Assembly (NCBI GenBank): GCA_029204225.1
Contig: CM055104.1
Span: 53,006,294-53,070,293 of the forward strand
From: Diphasiastrum complanatum
Lineage: Eukaryota; Streptophyta; Lycopodiopsida; Lycopodiales; Lycopodiaceae
Direction: 5' to 3'
Length of the DNA: 64,000 nucleotides
Of the stretch, positions 46,132-59,074 are shown one piece after another (within the stretch, counting starts at the first letter, position 1; each line of letters begins with the position of its first letter). The notes beneath the pieces were generated by a model. The model searched no databases. It was not told the DNA's origin and was given only the letters and a program-made list of their open reading frames with translations. Position numbers and translations under genes: made by a program.

Positions 46132-46300
46132 GCTGTATATATAAAAAAAAATATTTCGCACGTGTGGAAATGAATCGAAATGACACATGTTGTTGTTTGA
46201 TTCATTAAGAATACTATCCCATACATATAATTATTGATGCGACAATTGTCACGAGCATAATGACACGTGTCATTGTCCGATTAGTCCACGTGTAAACCCC
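46132..46300 (+). promoter_or_regulatory. Putative promoter: TATA box and two G-box motifs
   Basis: TATATATAAAA at about 46134-46145 lies 230 bases before the ATG at 46366. ACACGTGTC (about 46264) and CCACGTGTA (about 46287) are G-box (CACGTG) cores, and a third CACGTG is near 46158. G-boxes bind bZIP and bHLH factors in plants. Their position downstream of the TATA box is unusual. Confidence 0.35.
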
Positions 46301-46365
46301 CATGTGTCCCTCATCAATATTAATAATTACCTATACAGTATGTTGTCATTCGTGAAATATTGGCA

Positions 46366-46947
46366 ATGGCAACTTCTATTGGAGAGATAACTATTAAATC
46401 TCTCAAGGTATATACAATTTATCGCTGATATGCATCTTTTTTTTTTTTAATTTATCGTCATAGCATGAATAAATTGTATATCATGATATTAATAATTTTC
46501 ATTCAATATCTGCAGTCTGTACATCAAAAGGATGCTTTTAGTTGTGCTTGGTTTGTCCAGTACAATACAAAGCTCATTTTTGAGTGGTACAATGTACAAG
46601 TCGATGCCGATATTGACAAGGTAATATTTTGTTCATTTGTTGTTCTTTTCATTCTAATTCTTATTTCTTTAGTGTGATTGTTAGTTATTTACTCATTCAC
46701 CTGGTTTGTGATGATAGTTCACTCTTGAGCTGTACAATCCCGACAAAGTGTATAAATTGAGGCAACAGTTGATCAAAACTTTTGTACAAAATGTGTAAGT
46801 TTTGTGCCTGAGCTTGAAGGTGTTGTAAAGAATGCTGCTCCTACCTTAACAGCCTTTCAGGTTGCTCAGGATGCAGATCTTATCATATACGATCAAAGAG
46901 ACATAGAAGTCCTTCCTAATACAAAGGAAGGCAAAATTACAAGATAG
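46366..46947 (+). pseudogene. Unrecognised small locus with intron-exon structure, probably broken
   Basis: Three exon-like blocks join in phase 0: 46366-46407 (MATSIGEITIKSLK, donor GTATAT), 46516-46620 (SVHQKDAFSCAWFVQY, LIFEWYNVQVDADIDK, acceptor ATCTGCAG, donor GTAATA), and from 46718 (FTLELYNPDKVYKLRQQLIK, acceptor GATGATAG). Introns are 108 and 97 bases. The third block meets TAA at 46796, inside a GTAAGT. An open frame continues in another phase (FVPELEGVVKNAAPTLTAFQ, DADLIIYDQRDIEVLP) to TAG at 46947. I know no such family. It could be a decayed gene, or a real gene whose next splice I cannot place. Confidence 0.4.
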
Positions 46948-48180
46948 GAGATTGTTGCCTTGACAGCTCATGATACTGATATAGAAAACAAAGATAAATT
47001 TACTAAATAGAATTTCAATTGTAAATGTGTATATATTACCATCCAAAAAAGGAGATACAATCTTACATATAAACAACCCATTTATGGGATTTTTATTGAT
47101 ATCACTATAGATTCTTACAATCAAGTTGTGTCCATTGTACAATGCTGGATTGCAATTTTTCTAGATTGATAAAAAACAAGATTCTTGTTTTCATCTTGAG
47201 TAACGATGATGGACATGTATTTTGTAGTAGTAAATCTCAGTGTTCTTCCATCAGTTGTATCTCTACATTTGATCTCGAGCTCATGTCTTTTACATACTTG
47301 CATATTTAACACGAAGTATGTTACATTTAGTATAAAAATTATACAAGCAATTTTTTAAAGAAATTATACATAAAGAATAGAGTGTTTACAGTTACTTACG
47401 AGTTTACCATTTGAAATGAATTTGAAGTTTGAAAGTATATCATCTTGTAGGAGCAACAGCTCCAATCATCTTCCACCTCAACACATGTCAAAAGTCCATC
47501 ATTGTATATTATTACAAATATTTTTTTCTTAGAATGTCCATTGGCTTCCAAGTCTTAATTGAGTGGCACCCATTTACTTCTGATTTTTTTTCATCTTTGA
47601 TAATGGAAGCATAAGCTCAACATTTGCTTTTCCATTTGATAGCGAAAGCACATGGAAGACATTTTAATTTTGCATTCTATTTCTCCATCTGATTTTTTGT
47701 CCCAGCCTTCATCCATAAGTTCAAATAATAAACTATCTGATAAATTTTTGCATACAAACATTGTTGGGGTTTTGTGTACATTGACACTTGAAAAGAAATC
47801 CACAAATATATTCAAAGAAATAAACCAACTTAATCGGACTGTTTTTGAACTCGTGCTTATCTTTAATGAATTTTTTATATCATTATATAGCTTGCAATGA
47901 AATGATTATCATAATGCAGCATCAGGAGCAACTCATTCATCACTTCCAAAACTAGGTAATGGAATTGGGACTATTTTCCCAAAACAATAATAATATCAGG
48001 AATGTACATTGATTCATAAGAAAAGATTCCACAATCAGCAAGATCTTTTGCAGTTCTACCTCTATATTGCAACAGTCCAATATCAGTGTGTACTACATCT
48101 AACACACTTGCAAGAGATCCACTTGGCTCCCATTCATCTATATTTGATGGATATAGATTATGTATGATTATTCATTAAAC
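46948..48180. other. AT-rich region with minus-strand coding-like scraps
   Basis: Minus-strand frames at 47312-47121 (RHELEIKCRDTTDGRTLRF) and 47815-47591 (FELMDEGWDKKSDGEIECK) look protein-like but cannot be placed in a family or joined with confidence. Confidence 0.3.
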
Positions 48181-48184
48181 TACA

Positions 48185-48336
48185 AAATGGATGGGACCAA
48201 TATCACTTTCCTTCTACTTTATGTGAATGACATTGTACTTACAAGTAGTAGTGATATTGAGATTAATAATGTCCTTATTCAAGAGTTTGAGATGAAATAT
48301 CTTGATTTGTTGTATCATATCTTAGGGATAGCCTAG
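48185..48336 (+). pseudogene. Ty1/copia RT catalytic-box fragment
   Basis: Reads FLLLYVNDIVLTSSSDIEIN and then LIQEFEMKYLDLLYHILGIA, the copia YVDD block with D changed to N (YVND). Opposite strand to the copia element just to its right. Confidence 0.75.
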
Positions 48337-48424
48337 AGGGATCAAAATAAAAAGTTCAACTATTAACAAATGTATATAAATTCTACTATTAAGAACTTTA
48401 CTATGGATAGTTCTAAATCTAATT

Positions 48425-50344
48425 CTAGACCGATAAAAACAATTTAGGTTCCTGTAATAACTTGTCACATAATATAGGAATTCCACTATCTTGATCTTTA
48501 TCAAAATATATCTCTATATCTTTATGAGTTGCCTCCTCATCAAAGATTACATCTCTACTTATGATTATTTTCTTACCCTCCAAGTCATATAACCTGTATC
48601 CCTTCTCTTGATTATCATAACCAAGAAATAAACATTTTGTCGCCTTAGAATCCAATTTTCTCCTTGAATCCTTAGTTATGTGAGAATAAGCGATACTTCC
48701 AAACACTCTCAAATGACTTATATCTGGCTTCCGACCCGTGTAAGCTTCCTCTTGAGTTCGATTCTCTACAACCTTTGTAGGACTTCGATTCAAAAGATAA
48801 ACCGCCGTCTTAACTGCTTCACCCCAAAACATATTTGGAAGATTTTTACTCTTGAGCATACTCCTCGCAGTTTCCACTATGGACCAGTTTTTTCTTTCCG
48901 CAACTCCATTTTGTTGAGGCGTGTCCGTATTTGCAAATTGTCTCTTTATACCATGATCCTTGCGTAGAAAGATACTCTCCCCCTTTGTCCGAGCGAAGTA
49001 TCTTAATTTGTCTATTTGTTTCTTTCTCCACTTGTGTCTTAAACCATGTGAAATATTTGAAAGCTTCACCCTTATTCTTCAGAAGATAGATCCATGTCTT
49101 CCTAGAATAGTCATCCACATACACCATAAAGTAACTTGCTCCCCCATAAGATTGAGTCTTCATAGGACCACACAAATCTGTATGAAGAAGTTCTAGAACA
49201 TTTTTTGCGACCTATAACCATGTTAAATTTTCTCAAGACTTGTAGACTTTTGTAATTCAGATGTCCATACCTCTCATGCCATAACTTACTCAATGATTCA
49301 ATATCCGCAACACTTGCATGATGATCCACCACCTGAGCTTGAAGTTTATACAACCAACCTGTAAGTATGCCTTCAACTACTACTTCATCATTTTTCCTCT
49401 TGATGAGAGACAGTTGTTCATCAAATTGCACCACCATGTGTTGTTTGCAATAGCTGATATTGAGAGCAAGTTTTACTTGATCCCTGGTACATAAAGCACA
49501 TCCTTTATGTTTCCAATCTTCCCTGAAGGTAGTTGTACTTGTACTTTTCCAACTCCCTTTATATCATATGTGTAGTTGTCTCCCAACTTCACATTTGACC
49601 CATCATCTAATTTTTGAAAATTAGATAGCCAGTCTCGCCTAGGTGTCATGTGCTTAGAAGCTCCTGAATCAATAAACCAATAGTCTTCTTCCTGCGACAA
49701 GGCACTACTAGAAGATGCCGATGCCGAAAACAACTCATAGTCTTCAAGATCTAAAACACTCAATTTTGCATTAGAAGTTTCTTCTTCTTCAACAAAATTT
49801 CCATCCTGCTTTTTCTTGAACTTGTTGTGCCAGCACTCCTTTGCATAATGTCTAGATTTTCTGCAAATGAAACAATTTCCTTTTCGAATCACTTTCGAAT
49901 CACTTTCTTTCCATCTTTTGACCGATTTGATTGATTCTCCTCCATATTGCTGTTTTTTCTTCTTCTTCTTCCCTTTGCCACCCTTCTTGGAACTTTGCCT
50001 TGCTTCTTTGCCAGGAATGCCCATTCCTTGAAATAGTCCCTGTTTACAATATTCTGTCGTTTCATTTCTTCCTGAAGTAAGATGGCATTTAGCTCATCGA
50101 AAGAAAGCCTCGTTTCTCTTAACGATAGCATCATTACAAAGTCCTGATAGGCCAAAGGTAGACTATTAAGTACAATGGATACCAATATTGAATCTTGAAC
50201 ACTTTCTCCAACTGCAATAAGTTGCTCTCTTAGATCTTTCACTCGAGTAAAATAGTCCGTTACAGATTCACCTGTACCCATCTTCAACGTGTGAAGCTTA
50301 TTAGTCAAGAACAAGATCCGTGACTGATTTACCGTCTCATACAA
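48425..50344 (-). pseudogene. Ty1/copia gag, protease and integrase, RT lost
   Basis: Minus strand. Gag ends with LRETRLSFDELNAILLQEEM (50344-49889) and the zinc knuckle CFICRKSRHYAKEC (about 49870-49830). The protease has WFIDSGASKHMTPRRDWLSN (about 49670). The integrase zinc domain (LWHERYGHLNYKSLQVLR) and core (WIYLLKNKGEAFKYF, RSDKGGEYLST, TPQQNGVAERKN, FWGEAVKTAVYLLNRSPT) follow with frameshifts at about 49150 and 48950. The tail is KCLFLGYDNQEKGYRLYDLE. The frame ends at 48425 without RT. The best preserved copia block in the window. Confidence 0.92.
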
Positions 50345-53300
50345 GCTCTTCAGTATATCCCTTGCAATTTTAAGGGCATGTATCCCTTATTTTTATCCTT
50401 CTTTGATCTCTTATTGGAATGTTGGTTTTCTCTTTGTCAATGGCTTATCTACTTTTAGAAAATTGGCTCACTATTTTTTCAATAAGTCTATTATTGCATC
50501 TTTTAACAATCCTAATACCACTCCGTCAAATATAAATGTTTAGTTTTGTCAACTATTATCTATAAATGTTTAGATGATATCAACTAGGTACTGCACCAAA
50601 CCATAATGATGTTTGTGCTTTTGTTTTAGCCATAACCTATTGACTTAGCCTCAATGATGCTATGTTTTCGTTATAAGAAGTATAGAAGTCTCAAAGTTTA
50701 GAATCATATCAATTTATAATTGCTTGACAAACCCCACCTAATGCTCCACTTACTTGTTTGGAGCCTTGTCCACTTGAGTTAGATTTTGCTTGACATTATA
50801 GACCTGTGTGTACACAATGCCAATGCATTGTAAGTGATAAAAATAACACGTTGCATGTGATGTGATTATATGCACAAATTTTGGTGTAGCCTATTTAGTA
50901 GGCACAATGCTTGTTCGTCGACATGTGACTGCCAAACAACACGTGCGCAAATTCACCAACTTTTGTCGTAGGTTGCCTGCCTGCCAAACATGTTTCATTG
51001 CAACTTTTAGCTGGGCATGGCTGTTATTAATCTCCAACCTGTATTGGATTTACATGTGCATATAGCCTTCTAGTTTTAAACTCTTCAAGCTCTTAAGACA
51101 TTTATGCTCCTTTGCTCTTAAGCTCTAACTCTTCCTCAACTCACCTGTATAAAGGTTGTAAAGACGTCCACAAATTCTCCTTGTATTTGGAGGAGTGCTT
51201 ATGTGACAAAATTTTAATGTTGTATGAGATAAGAGCTTCCATCATTGCTGAGAGGAAACCTTATGGATTTGGAGAATTATTCTCATGCAGAATAACTTTG
51301 TTATCATTTCATACTCAACTTCTCAGTAAATCTCATGCAAGATAACTTCGTTAACAATTTTCACTCATAATTTATGGGCTCGGTCATCATGTGGTGTGGT
51401 GGTGTAGCATGCTTGTTGGATTGGGCTTATCTATGTAAGTTCAATTGCTTGGCCATGCGTGGGTGAGATGAGATGATGTTAAACAAACATACTAGGTCAT
51501 TATATGTGCTTAAAATCGCATTCATAATCTTAGTTGAAACAACACTTCTTACGATATTGGTTGTTGTATTAAGGTAACTTTCAACAAGTTGTGATGTTAT
51601 CAAAAAATAAGATTAGTCTTTATGCAAGGAAAGACCACCTTCAAGTCTTCTTTGCTGTGAAGCGGCTTTGGGCTACCACCCTCATGTCTAAAAAATGTGA
51701 AAGGCCCTCAAGTGGGGGCTTTCCTTTTGCAATACTCCTCAAAAGTGTTTCAAAAGTGCCCCATTCCCTCAGGTGCATTGTCAATATTTCCTAGCTGAAC
51801 GGGTTCACCCGTTCTCTTCAGCACCTAAATTTACCCATGGTTTTAATTTACGTCAACTTCTTGGGTGAATGGGCAAGCATGGAAATGTGCCCTTAATAGA
51901 GATAAGGGATACTAGCCTACAAGTGGGCTTCAAATTGGGCAGCCCTTTAAGGCCGAGAAAGGGGCAGTCCCTTTTTGAGGGGGCACGTCCCTTAGAAGCT
52001 CTCTTGCTCGAGAGAGACGAAGAAAGAAAGCCGATCAGGCTTACGGTCCAGTATATCTGATCTGATGAGCGTCGATCTGTATGCATGCAGGAGGGAGGTT
52101 AACGGGAAACAAAAGGAGATGAGGAAGCGAGCACCAGCAGCAGCAAGGAAAGATTTCCTGAAACAAGAACGTCTCGTTCATTCGTACACTCGGTCTTATG
52201 AAAGTACGGTATTTCTCTTCAATACGTGATTCTTTTATTTGTTATGACATCAGTGGGATGTCGTTCATTGGTGGACTTTCTATGTTATTTATGATGCTGA
52301 ATATTCAGTCTTTTTGGAGCAGTGTCGTAACCAGGATAATGTAAGGATAGCACATCAGTAAGCATACATATCGTATACTGGTTGATGAATTTGTCACGCA
52401 CAAGCAAATGTTTCATCAGAGAAGGCATCAAAAGGTCTGAGAGTGCTGCCGTCTCACTGAACTACCTTGCACTGAAATAATACTTCATCAGGGCCTCAGC
52501 CTGCAGGAATATGCATTATTTGTCTATTCCTGCAGCGGAATGCAATCTCTATATCGTCAGTCATTCGATCACGCTTCGTTGAGTTTTTCCTTCTCTCTTT
52601 CGACAGGAGTAAAAATTATACAAAATATATCAAAAACTCTAGAAGATTGAGAAATGTAAATTTATGAACATAAATCTACATTACGTTATATTATGTAGCT
52701 AGCTAGCATAACTCTGTTTTTTTTAAGTCTATACAATGGCCAAAGACTAGGGACTTTCGGGCAGTAAGACATGTAGAAAAATTGATCAGAACTAAGGCAC
52801 TAGGCAAAACGTGTCTCTAGATTTGTTCCCCTGAAAAGAATCATTTGCTGCTCTCTTCGGTTGCTTTCCACAACTGACTTGCCTGAATTTGAGTGTTCTC
52901 ATGAACTGTAATTGTCTATTATAAATGCTTGTAGGAGAAACGCACCAAGTGATGCTGCTTAAATATAGATGCTATTTGAAGATGTGAATGACAGAAGACG
53001 AACGATTTCCTTACATGTGGACATGGTTGAGTATCTGCTGGACATATTTGTGAGTAAATTTGCCTCTGCAAGTATGCGAAATCTTTTGCGAAGGAAAATC
53101 GCTTTCCATGAGGACTACTTATCCTGCAATGCCTTACTGCACTGTCCTCAAATCCATCTTCTTGTCCCGTGGTGTCGTTATTTAGCATGAAATTGTTATG
53201 AAGCCTCCCTTTGCCGTCGTTAACACGTTGTTGACAAGCATTTTAACACACTTCAGCTCTTAGAGACTGCTATTTGACAAATACTGTCAGAGTGTCCGTC

Positions 53301-54094
53301 ATTCACAGATTTGTGCACGTTTGACTTTTCTTTCTTCGAACTTCTCACTTGAGAATGTTCATTATAATAATATGTCGTGGTGGCATAGCAGTTCCATAAA
53401 TAATTTGTATTGAATGTATTTAACCTGCCATTATGTTGCGTATCCCATGAGTTGATATACCAACGTGTAACAAGTGTTCATCGGACTAACTGCTTCAGGT
53501 AGACAAAGACGGTTTACTTGATGGGAGGGTTAAGGCAATCGATGGACTGCATGCGCTTAGAGTGGTTGAAGGACTAACTAAAGCAAGGGTGACCAGTGGC
53601 CCGATTGCCTGCTAGAACATAGAACTTAGAAGGTACTCAGACTGGGTGGTTTAGAATCAAATTACCAGGGGGCTGTTGCTTTTGATTCTTCCAAGTTCAA
53701 TTGCCAAATTGTTAGTTGGTCGACTAGGCTGGTTCAAGACCTTGATAGAACGAGTAGGTCGAGTAGGTCGAGTAGTCTATAACCGGTGTATTGCATATGA
53801 CAAAAGCACGAATGTCATCAATATATATCTGTAGTCAAGGCGCCATGCGTGCTATCATCCATTGGATCAATGCAATGTTGTCAATATGGGTCAAAGTCTA
53901 AGAGAGTCTATTACTTGGGTTTGGCATTTCTAGCTTAGAGATGCGTTATGGATGTCACATCCCGCATGTAATTAGCCCATGTGCTCAACTACAAGTATTG
54001 CCAAATATAACCATGGTGCTAAGTTAGAATAGGACTAAATTATTAGGATAGTTAGTAAGAAGGCTTGAACAATCGCGCTATATTTTTAAACAGT
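50345..54094. other. Intergenic region without supported genes
   Basis: Mostly AT-rich. The part at 51690-52110 is more GC-rich and differs in texture (GGGGGCACGTCCC, CTTGCTCGAGAGAGACGAAG), reminiscent of plant organelle DNA, but I cannot confirm an origin. Short frames near 52920-53190 have no recognised domain. Confidence 0.4.
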
Positions 54095-54563
54095 TGTTAC
54101 AACTCCCATGAATCTTCGACTGCCTTGAAGGTTACCGCACACCCCATACCAGTGATGATGCACCGTATCCGCCCATCCATAGGGTCATAACCGACCCACC
54201 CCCATGCATTGGAGCTATCGACATAATCATGCCTAGTCGAGCCTCCTGTGATAATTGGCGTCCTATACCACCAGCCATCACCCTCGGTTCTCCCTAGCAT
54301 ACATCTCCTGGCCTGGAGATACATCCTGGCTAATGCACGTGCTCTCCATCCACCAACTCCCAGGTAGACTGAGTGAATGGAAAGAGGGAAACCCCACCAC
54401 TAATAGGCATAGCATAGTGGGTCCCATCAAGCACAGTCTTGCCGGTGACACGTGACCACCTAGGATGGTGACGCGTGGCACCTAAACATGTCGATAACAC
54501 CAGACCTACATCATGCCCCTTGTGAGGCCGTCACCAAAGGGCGTACCGTTATGGTACATAACA
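54095..54563 (-). repeat. 3' LTR of minus-strand gypsy element
   Basis: Minus strand, starts TGTTATGTACC at 54563 directly after the polypurine tract TATGGGGGAGGGAA and ends GTTGTAACA at 54095 (TG...CA). Same family as the plus-strand LTR at 60387-60785. Confidence 0.85.
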
Positions 54564-54629
54564 TTCCCTCCCCCATAAAAACTTTCTTCTATGGGAAAAA
54601 ACCAGGGAATCCAAGTCATCTTCCCTCTC

Positions 54630-56890
54630 CTAGGTGTCCTCATCATCTGACTTACCTTTCCAACGAATCAGATGTTCAGAAATCAAACGATTTCTCAGCT
54701 GATGTTGTCGGGTATCCATGATCCTTTTTGGTTCATGGGGTACAAAAGCAGTCAAATCCTCCAATAACACTAGATCATTTGTGGGAATCAGGTCATCTTT
54801 TCCACCAAGTCGTTCCTTTAAATGACTAACATGGAATACAAGATGAACCTTAGTTCCAACAGGGAGTTCTAGTCTACTATACGCAGCCCTACCAATCTTG
54901 TTAAGAACTTTGAAAGGACCTCTAAACGTGGAGATAACTTCGGACATTTCCTCGTTCGAAGTGTCTTACAGTCTTTTGGGATTCTAAGATACACCCAATC
55001 ACCAATCTCAAATTCTCGAGGAGCACGGCTTCGGTTAGCATAGAATTGGGCTCGATCCTAAGCCAATCGTACAAGAGCATAAAAGGACTGAAACCAGTGG
55101 CAGAATGCTTCATACTAAATAGTATGTGAACTCAACCATTGGGAGGTACTTTTCCCAATCTGATTGTTGCCTGGAAACATATGCACGAAGCATATCTTCC
55201 ATCGACTAGTTGACATGTTCGGTCTGACCATCGGTTTCTGGGTGATCCGTAGATGATAGACTTAAAGTAGTTTCCAGTCTTTCAAAGACTGCCTGCCAGA
55301 ACTTGCCAGTGAACTTGGAATCACGATCACTAACAATATCGTTCGGCAAACCATACAACCTGAACAACTTTTCAACGAAGAATTGAGCAAGTTCTGAAGC
55401 TTTGACAATGGTTTTTGTTGGAATAAATTGCGCCATTTTGGTAAGCCTGTCAACCAAATGGCTGGCATCGTGACCCTTCCCAGACTTAGGAAGTCCGACC
55501 ACAAAATCCATGGATATACTTTCCTACTTCTTATTGGGAATTGCCAACGGATGTAACAGCAGACCAGCTGCTTTGAGTCTTTCTGCTTTAATGATACTCA
55601 GAATCCAAAATACATTGATTAGCCTCATGAGCAGTTACAAAAGGTAGATCAGGCTCATCTCCTTTAAGACAAACCAAAGAGCCATTATGCAAGAAAGATA
55701 TACTATGAGAAACATAATCTTTCTTTGAATACTCATTCCTAGCATAAAACCATTCTTTGCCTAGGATTAAATCTACCTTATCAAGATTCATAACTTGAAA
55801 AGACAAGCTATCTACATAGTTCTGAATCTTCAACGGCACGTGGGGGACAAAGTGGTCCCAGACCTGCTGCTCCCCACCAGCTGCCATCCTAACCACATAC
55901 TTGTGGTCACTTGGTGCGGTTGCCAACTGCAACTTCTGCACCAACTTAGCATTAATAAAATTGGGAGTAGAACCGTCGTCAAATAAATACTCACAGGTTG
56001 GCTGCCTACGAACCCACTCATACGATTGAGGTCGTGAGGTCCAAACACTGCAGTTTTAAAACAACAATTGCTACAAACAGTTTCATCCGTAAAGGATACA
56101 TCAATACAAGAAATAGAAGAGTTACCTGGAGCCTTAAAAGAGCGGCCTCCTTTCTTCCGTTTCTTCGGGTAGTCCTTTGAAAGGTGCCCCTTCTCCATGC
56201 AGGAAAAACACAACCCGCCACTTTTTTTGCTTTGTCAAAGTCAACTCTCTCCAACTGAGGGTGCTTCTTTTTCTTTCCCGAAGGGGAAGCTTCGTCAACA
56301 ACTCTCTCTTTGTCCTTTTTGAAAGGACGGCATCCTCAAGGGATTGTGGCTGATTACGGCGGACCTCCAACTGATATTCTTTGGGCAAGCTTAATATAAA
56401 ATGCAGCTTAAGGAGAACTCCGTCAATGCGGTTAACAAACCGCGAGGCTGCCTCTTGGAAGTCTTGCAAGTAGACATCCAGTGGTTTCGTCCCCATTTGC
56501 AAAGTTGCAAATCGATGATAATATTCAAAATCATCAAGGACATGCATAAAGGCGGCCTTAAAGGCTACCTGGAAGTCATCCCAAGTAGATGGGACTGTAG
56601 CATGCTCCTTAAGATCCTGCCACCATGAGTACGCTTTTCCGCGTAAAAACATAATGGCAGTTGCGATCCGGGAGTTGTCTGGCAGATCGTGCATGGAAAA
56701 ATGAGATGTCCACCAATCAAGCCAAGACCCCGTCCTGGTGTCTGTCCTTTTTCTCCCCAATGAAAAACTCCGGGGTAAACATCGCGTTGAGGAGTGCTTG
56801 CCGAGATTGGGACATAGCCTGCAACTCGGTCTCCGCCCGTTCATGCTTAGAGAGCATGTCAACAATCTGTTGTTGCAATAGATTTATTGA
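54630..56890 (-). pseudogene. Ty3/gypsy gag, protease and integrase, RT and RNase H deleted
   Basis: Minus strand. Gag has QQQIVDMLSKHERAETELQA, LRGKAYSWWQDLKEHATVPS and LQDFQEAASRFVNRID (56890-56340). The zinc knuckle CFSCMEKGHLSKDY has lost its last Cys (to Tyr). The protease has FDDGSTPNFINAK (about 55985-55950) and LSFQVMNLDKVDLILGKEW. At about 55590-55510 it jumps straight to the integrase core MDFVVGLPKSGKGHDA, VSDRDSKFTGKFWQ and DHPETDGQTEHVN. The tail (FRGPFKVLNKIGRAAYSRLE) and a chromodomain-like EHLIRWKGKSDDEDT close the frame at 54630. Five or more stops or frameshifts. Confidence 0.9.
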
Positions 56891-56892
56891 GC

Positions 56893-58340
56893 GGCTGATG
56901 TTATTATTCCTATCCTACTGTATGCGGATGATGTGGCATTGCTATCCTCTACAGCCTGTGGATTACAACGACATCTTGATGCTCTATATGGTTTTTGCTT
57001 AGTGTGGGGCTTGACGATGAATATTGCTAAGACCAAAGTAATGGTGTTGAACACTAATCGGCAGCATATGAGAGATGACGCATTTTATTATGATGGACAG
57101 CAGTTGGAGATTGTTACATCATACACTTATCTAGGTGTACTATTCACTGACCCCTTACTCACTTTTCGCTCTACTGCTCTATCTCGCCTGCGTAAGGGGC
57201 ATGCTGCCTTGGTACATATGGAGAGAGTGTGTACTTCTTACCATATCCATGATCCTGCTACTAGAGACCACCTTTTCTCTACGGTGGTCTCACCAGTGGC
57301 TATGCACTTGGCAGAGGTTTGGTGCCCAGGGATATCTCAGGGTACTTGGAGAGACATCACTCGCCTGCAGATCACCATGTTAGGGAGGATGATTCGTGCG
57401 AAGCCATCAGTTCCTCATGAGATTCTTTTAGCGGAGTTCGCCTCACTCCCCATGGTGGTAAAGGCTATGTTTCAGATTGCTACCTTTCTACATCGACTTG
57501 AGACCATGGATACTCACAGATACGTGATGGCATCGCTTACTTCTTCTCAGACTATAGCTGGATAGCAGGCTAGATCTTCTTGGTACGGTGATGTGGTGGC
57601 TTTCTTTCAGTCATGGGGCTTCTCGATGCTGGATCTCCCACAGGGAACTCATGCATTTATCAGACAACAGTTGTATCGTAGATATTGTCACATAGTATGG
57701 GATCGTCCTGATCATGAGAGAGTCAAGCTTACCTTTTATGGCACACATATCTTACGCAGAGACAGTTTGGGACTTCCTATTAGACCTTTATATCTATCTC
57801 TTCCTCTTTCTTTTGGGCTCCGATACAGATTGGGACAGTTACGAGTCTCTTCGCATCAGCTTGCTATTGAGATAGGCAGATATTCAGGCATTTTGAGAGA
57901 GCATCGGATATGCTAGGTATGCACATTGGGTGTAGTGGAGGATAGTTTCATTTTATCTTCATATGCCCTACATACTATGAGATACGTGGCCGATATCATT
58001 GTTTATATCGAGACATCCCGATTACCCTCAGTACCTTTTTGGAGTATCAGGATCCCAGATGTGTCGGCCTTTTACTACGAGAGATGCTTATGTTGAGAGC
58101 CTCTTTGCTACCATCGGAGAGTATTACTGATTCTGGCCAGCATCTCATTACGAACTTCTTTCAGTAGCGGGAGCGCGATGACGTATCAGATGATGAGGCA
58201 GTCATATCGGTGAGGGTGAAGGCCCAGCGTGCTCAGCCACCACCTCTTGCCAGATCTACACGCGCCTCTAGAGCTAGCAGAGCTCCTCGATCACAGCTCA
58301 CAGTTCCCATGGATATCAGACGCTTTTTTCGAGATTGATA
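56893..58340 (+). pseudogene. 5'-truncated LINE ORF2: RT end, thumb and C-terminal domain
   Basis: Begins within RT at PILLYADDVALLSSTACG (intact YADD) and continues through WGLTMNIAKTKVMVLNTNRQ, VTSYTYLGVLFTDPLLTF, RKGHAALVHMER, HLAEVWCPGISQGTW and MLGRMIRAKPSVPHEILLAE. A C-terminal zinc-finger-like region around IFICPTYYEIRGRYHC follows, then a basic, Ser/Ala-rich tail with two PIP-box-like motifs, ending TGA at 58338. Interrupted by at least three stops (57564, 57914, 58165). The 5' edge touches the gypsy gag at about 56890, as expected for a truncated LINE insertion. Confidence 0.88.
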
Positions 58341-58540
58341 TTTATCCTTGTACTTTCCTCAGCAGAGCAGGCGGTTAAGCTCTTGCACCTCTACCCTCTT
58401 TAGAGCTGGAGGTTAAGCTCTTGTATATTTGCTTTTATATGCTTTTTATGATTCTATATTGGATGTGTCTTTACCTAGCTAGAGAGAGTTCTATATTGTC
58501 TTTTCCACTTAGACTAGCGTTTTTTTTTTACGTTGTCCGA
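58341..58540 (+). other. LINE 3' untranslated region
   Basis: Contains GGTTAAGCTCTTG twice, about 40 bases apart, and a short T run; no clear poly(A) tail remains. Confidence 0.45.
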
Positions 58541-58624
58541 CATGGACAGTGATCATACGAGATATGTACTTATTCATTCTGTCTTATGTGCCCTTGCGCA
58601 CCCAACAGACATTAATACAATTTC

Positions 58625-58744
<120 letters not shown>

Positions 58745-59074
58745 TGAACATATGTTACACAGTCCTTACTTCTCTATTTTTGGTCACATAAGTTCCTGCG
58801 ATCTATTGTGATCTAAGTATTATCTTTTTTTATTTTTGACTCCTATAAATAGATAAGACTATTTTCGATGGGTAATGTTACAAATCCTAACTTTGGAACC
58901 CTACGCATTTGAAAAGTTCTAGATATTTGCCATGTTAAGTTTACATAGGGGCTAGGGATCTCCAATTTCTCAGATTGTGAGTTTGGAATCTTGAGCTTCT
59001 TGTAAGGAAATTCTATGTTTTTGGAAACCTTATTTGGAGATCTACCTAAGCTATCAGTAGCCATTGTTCACATT

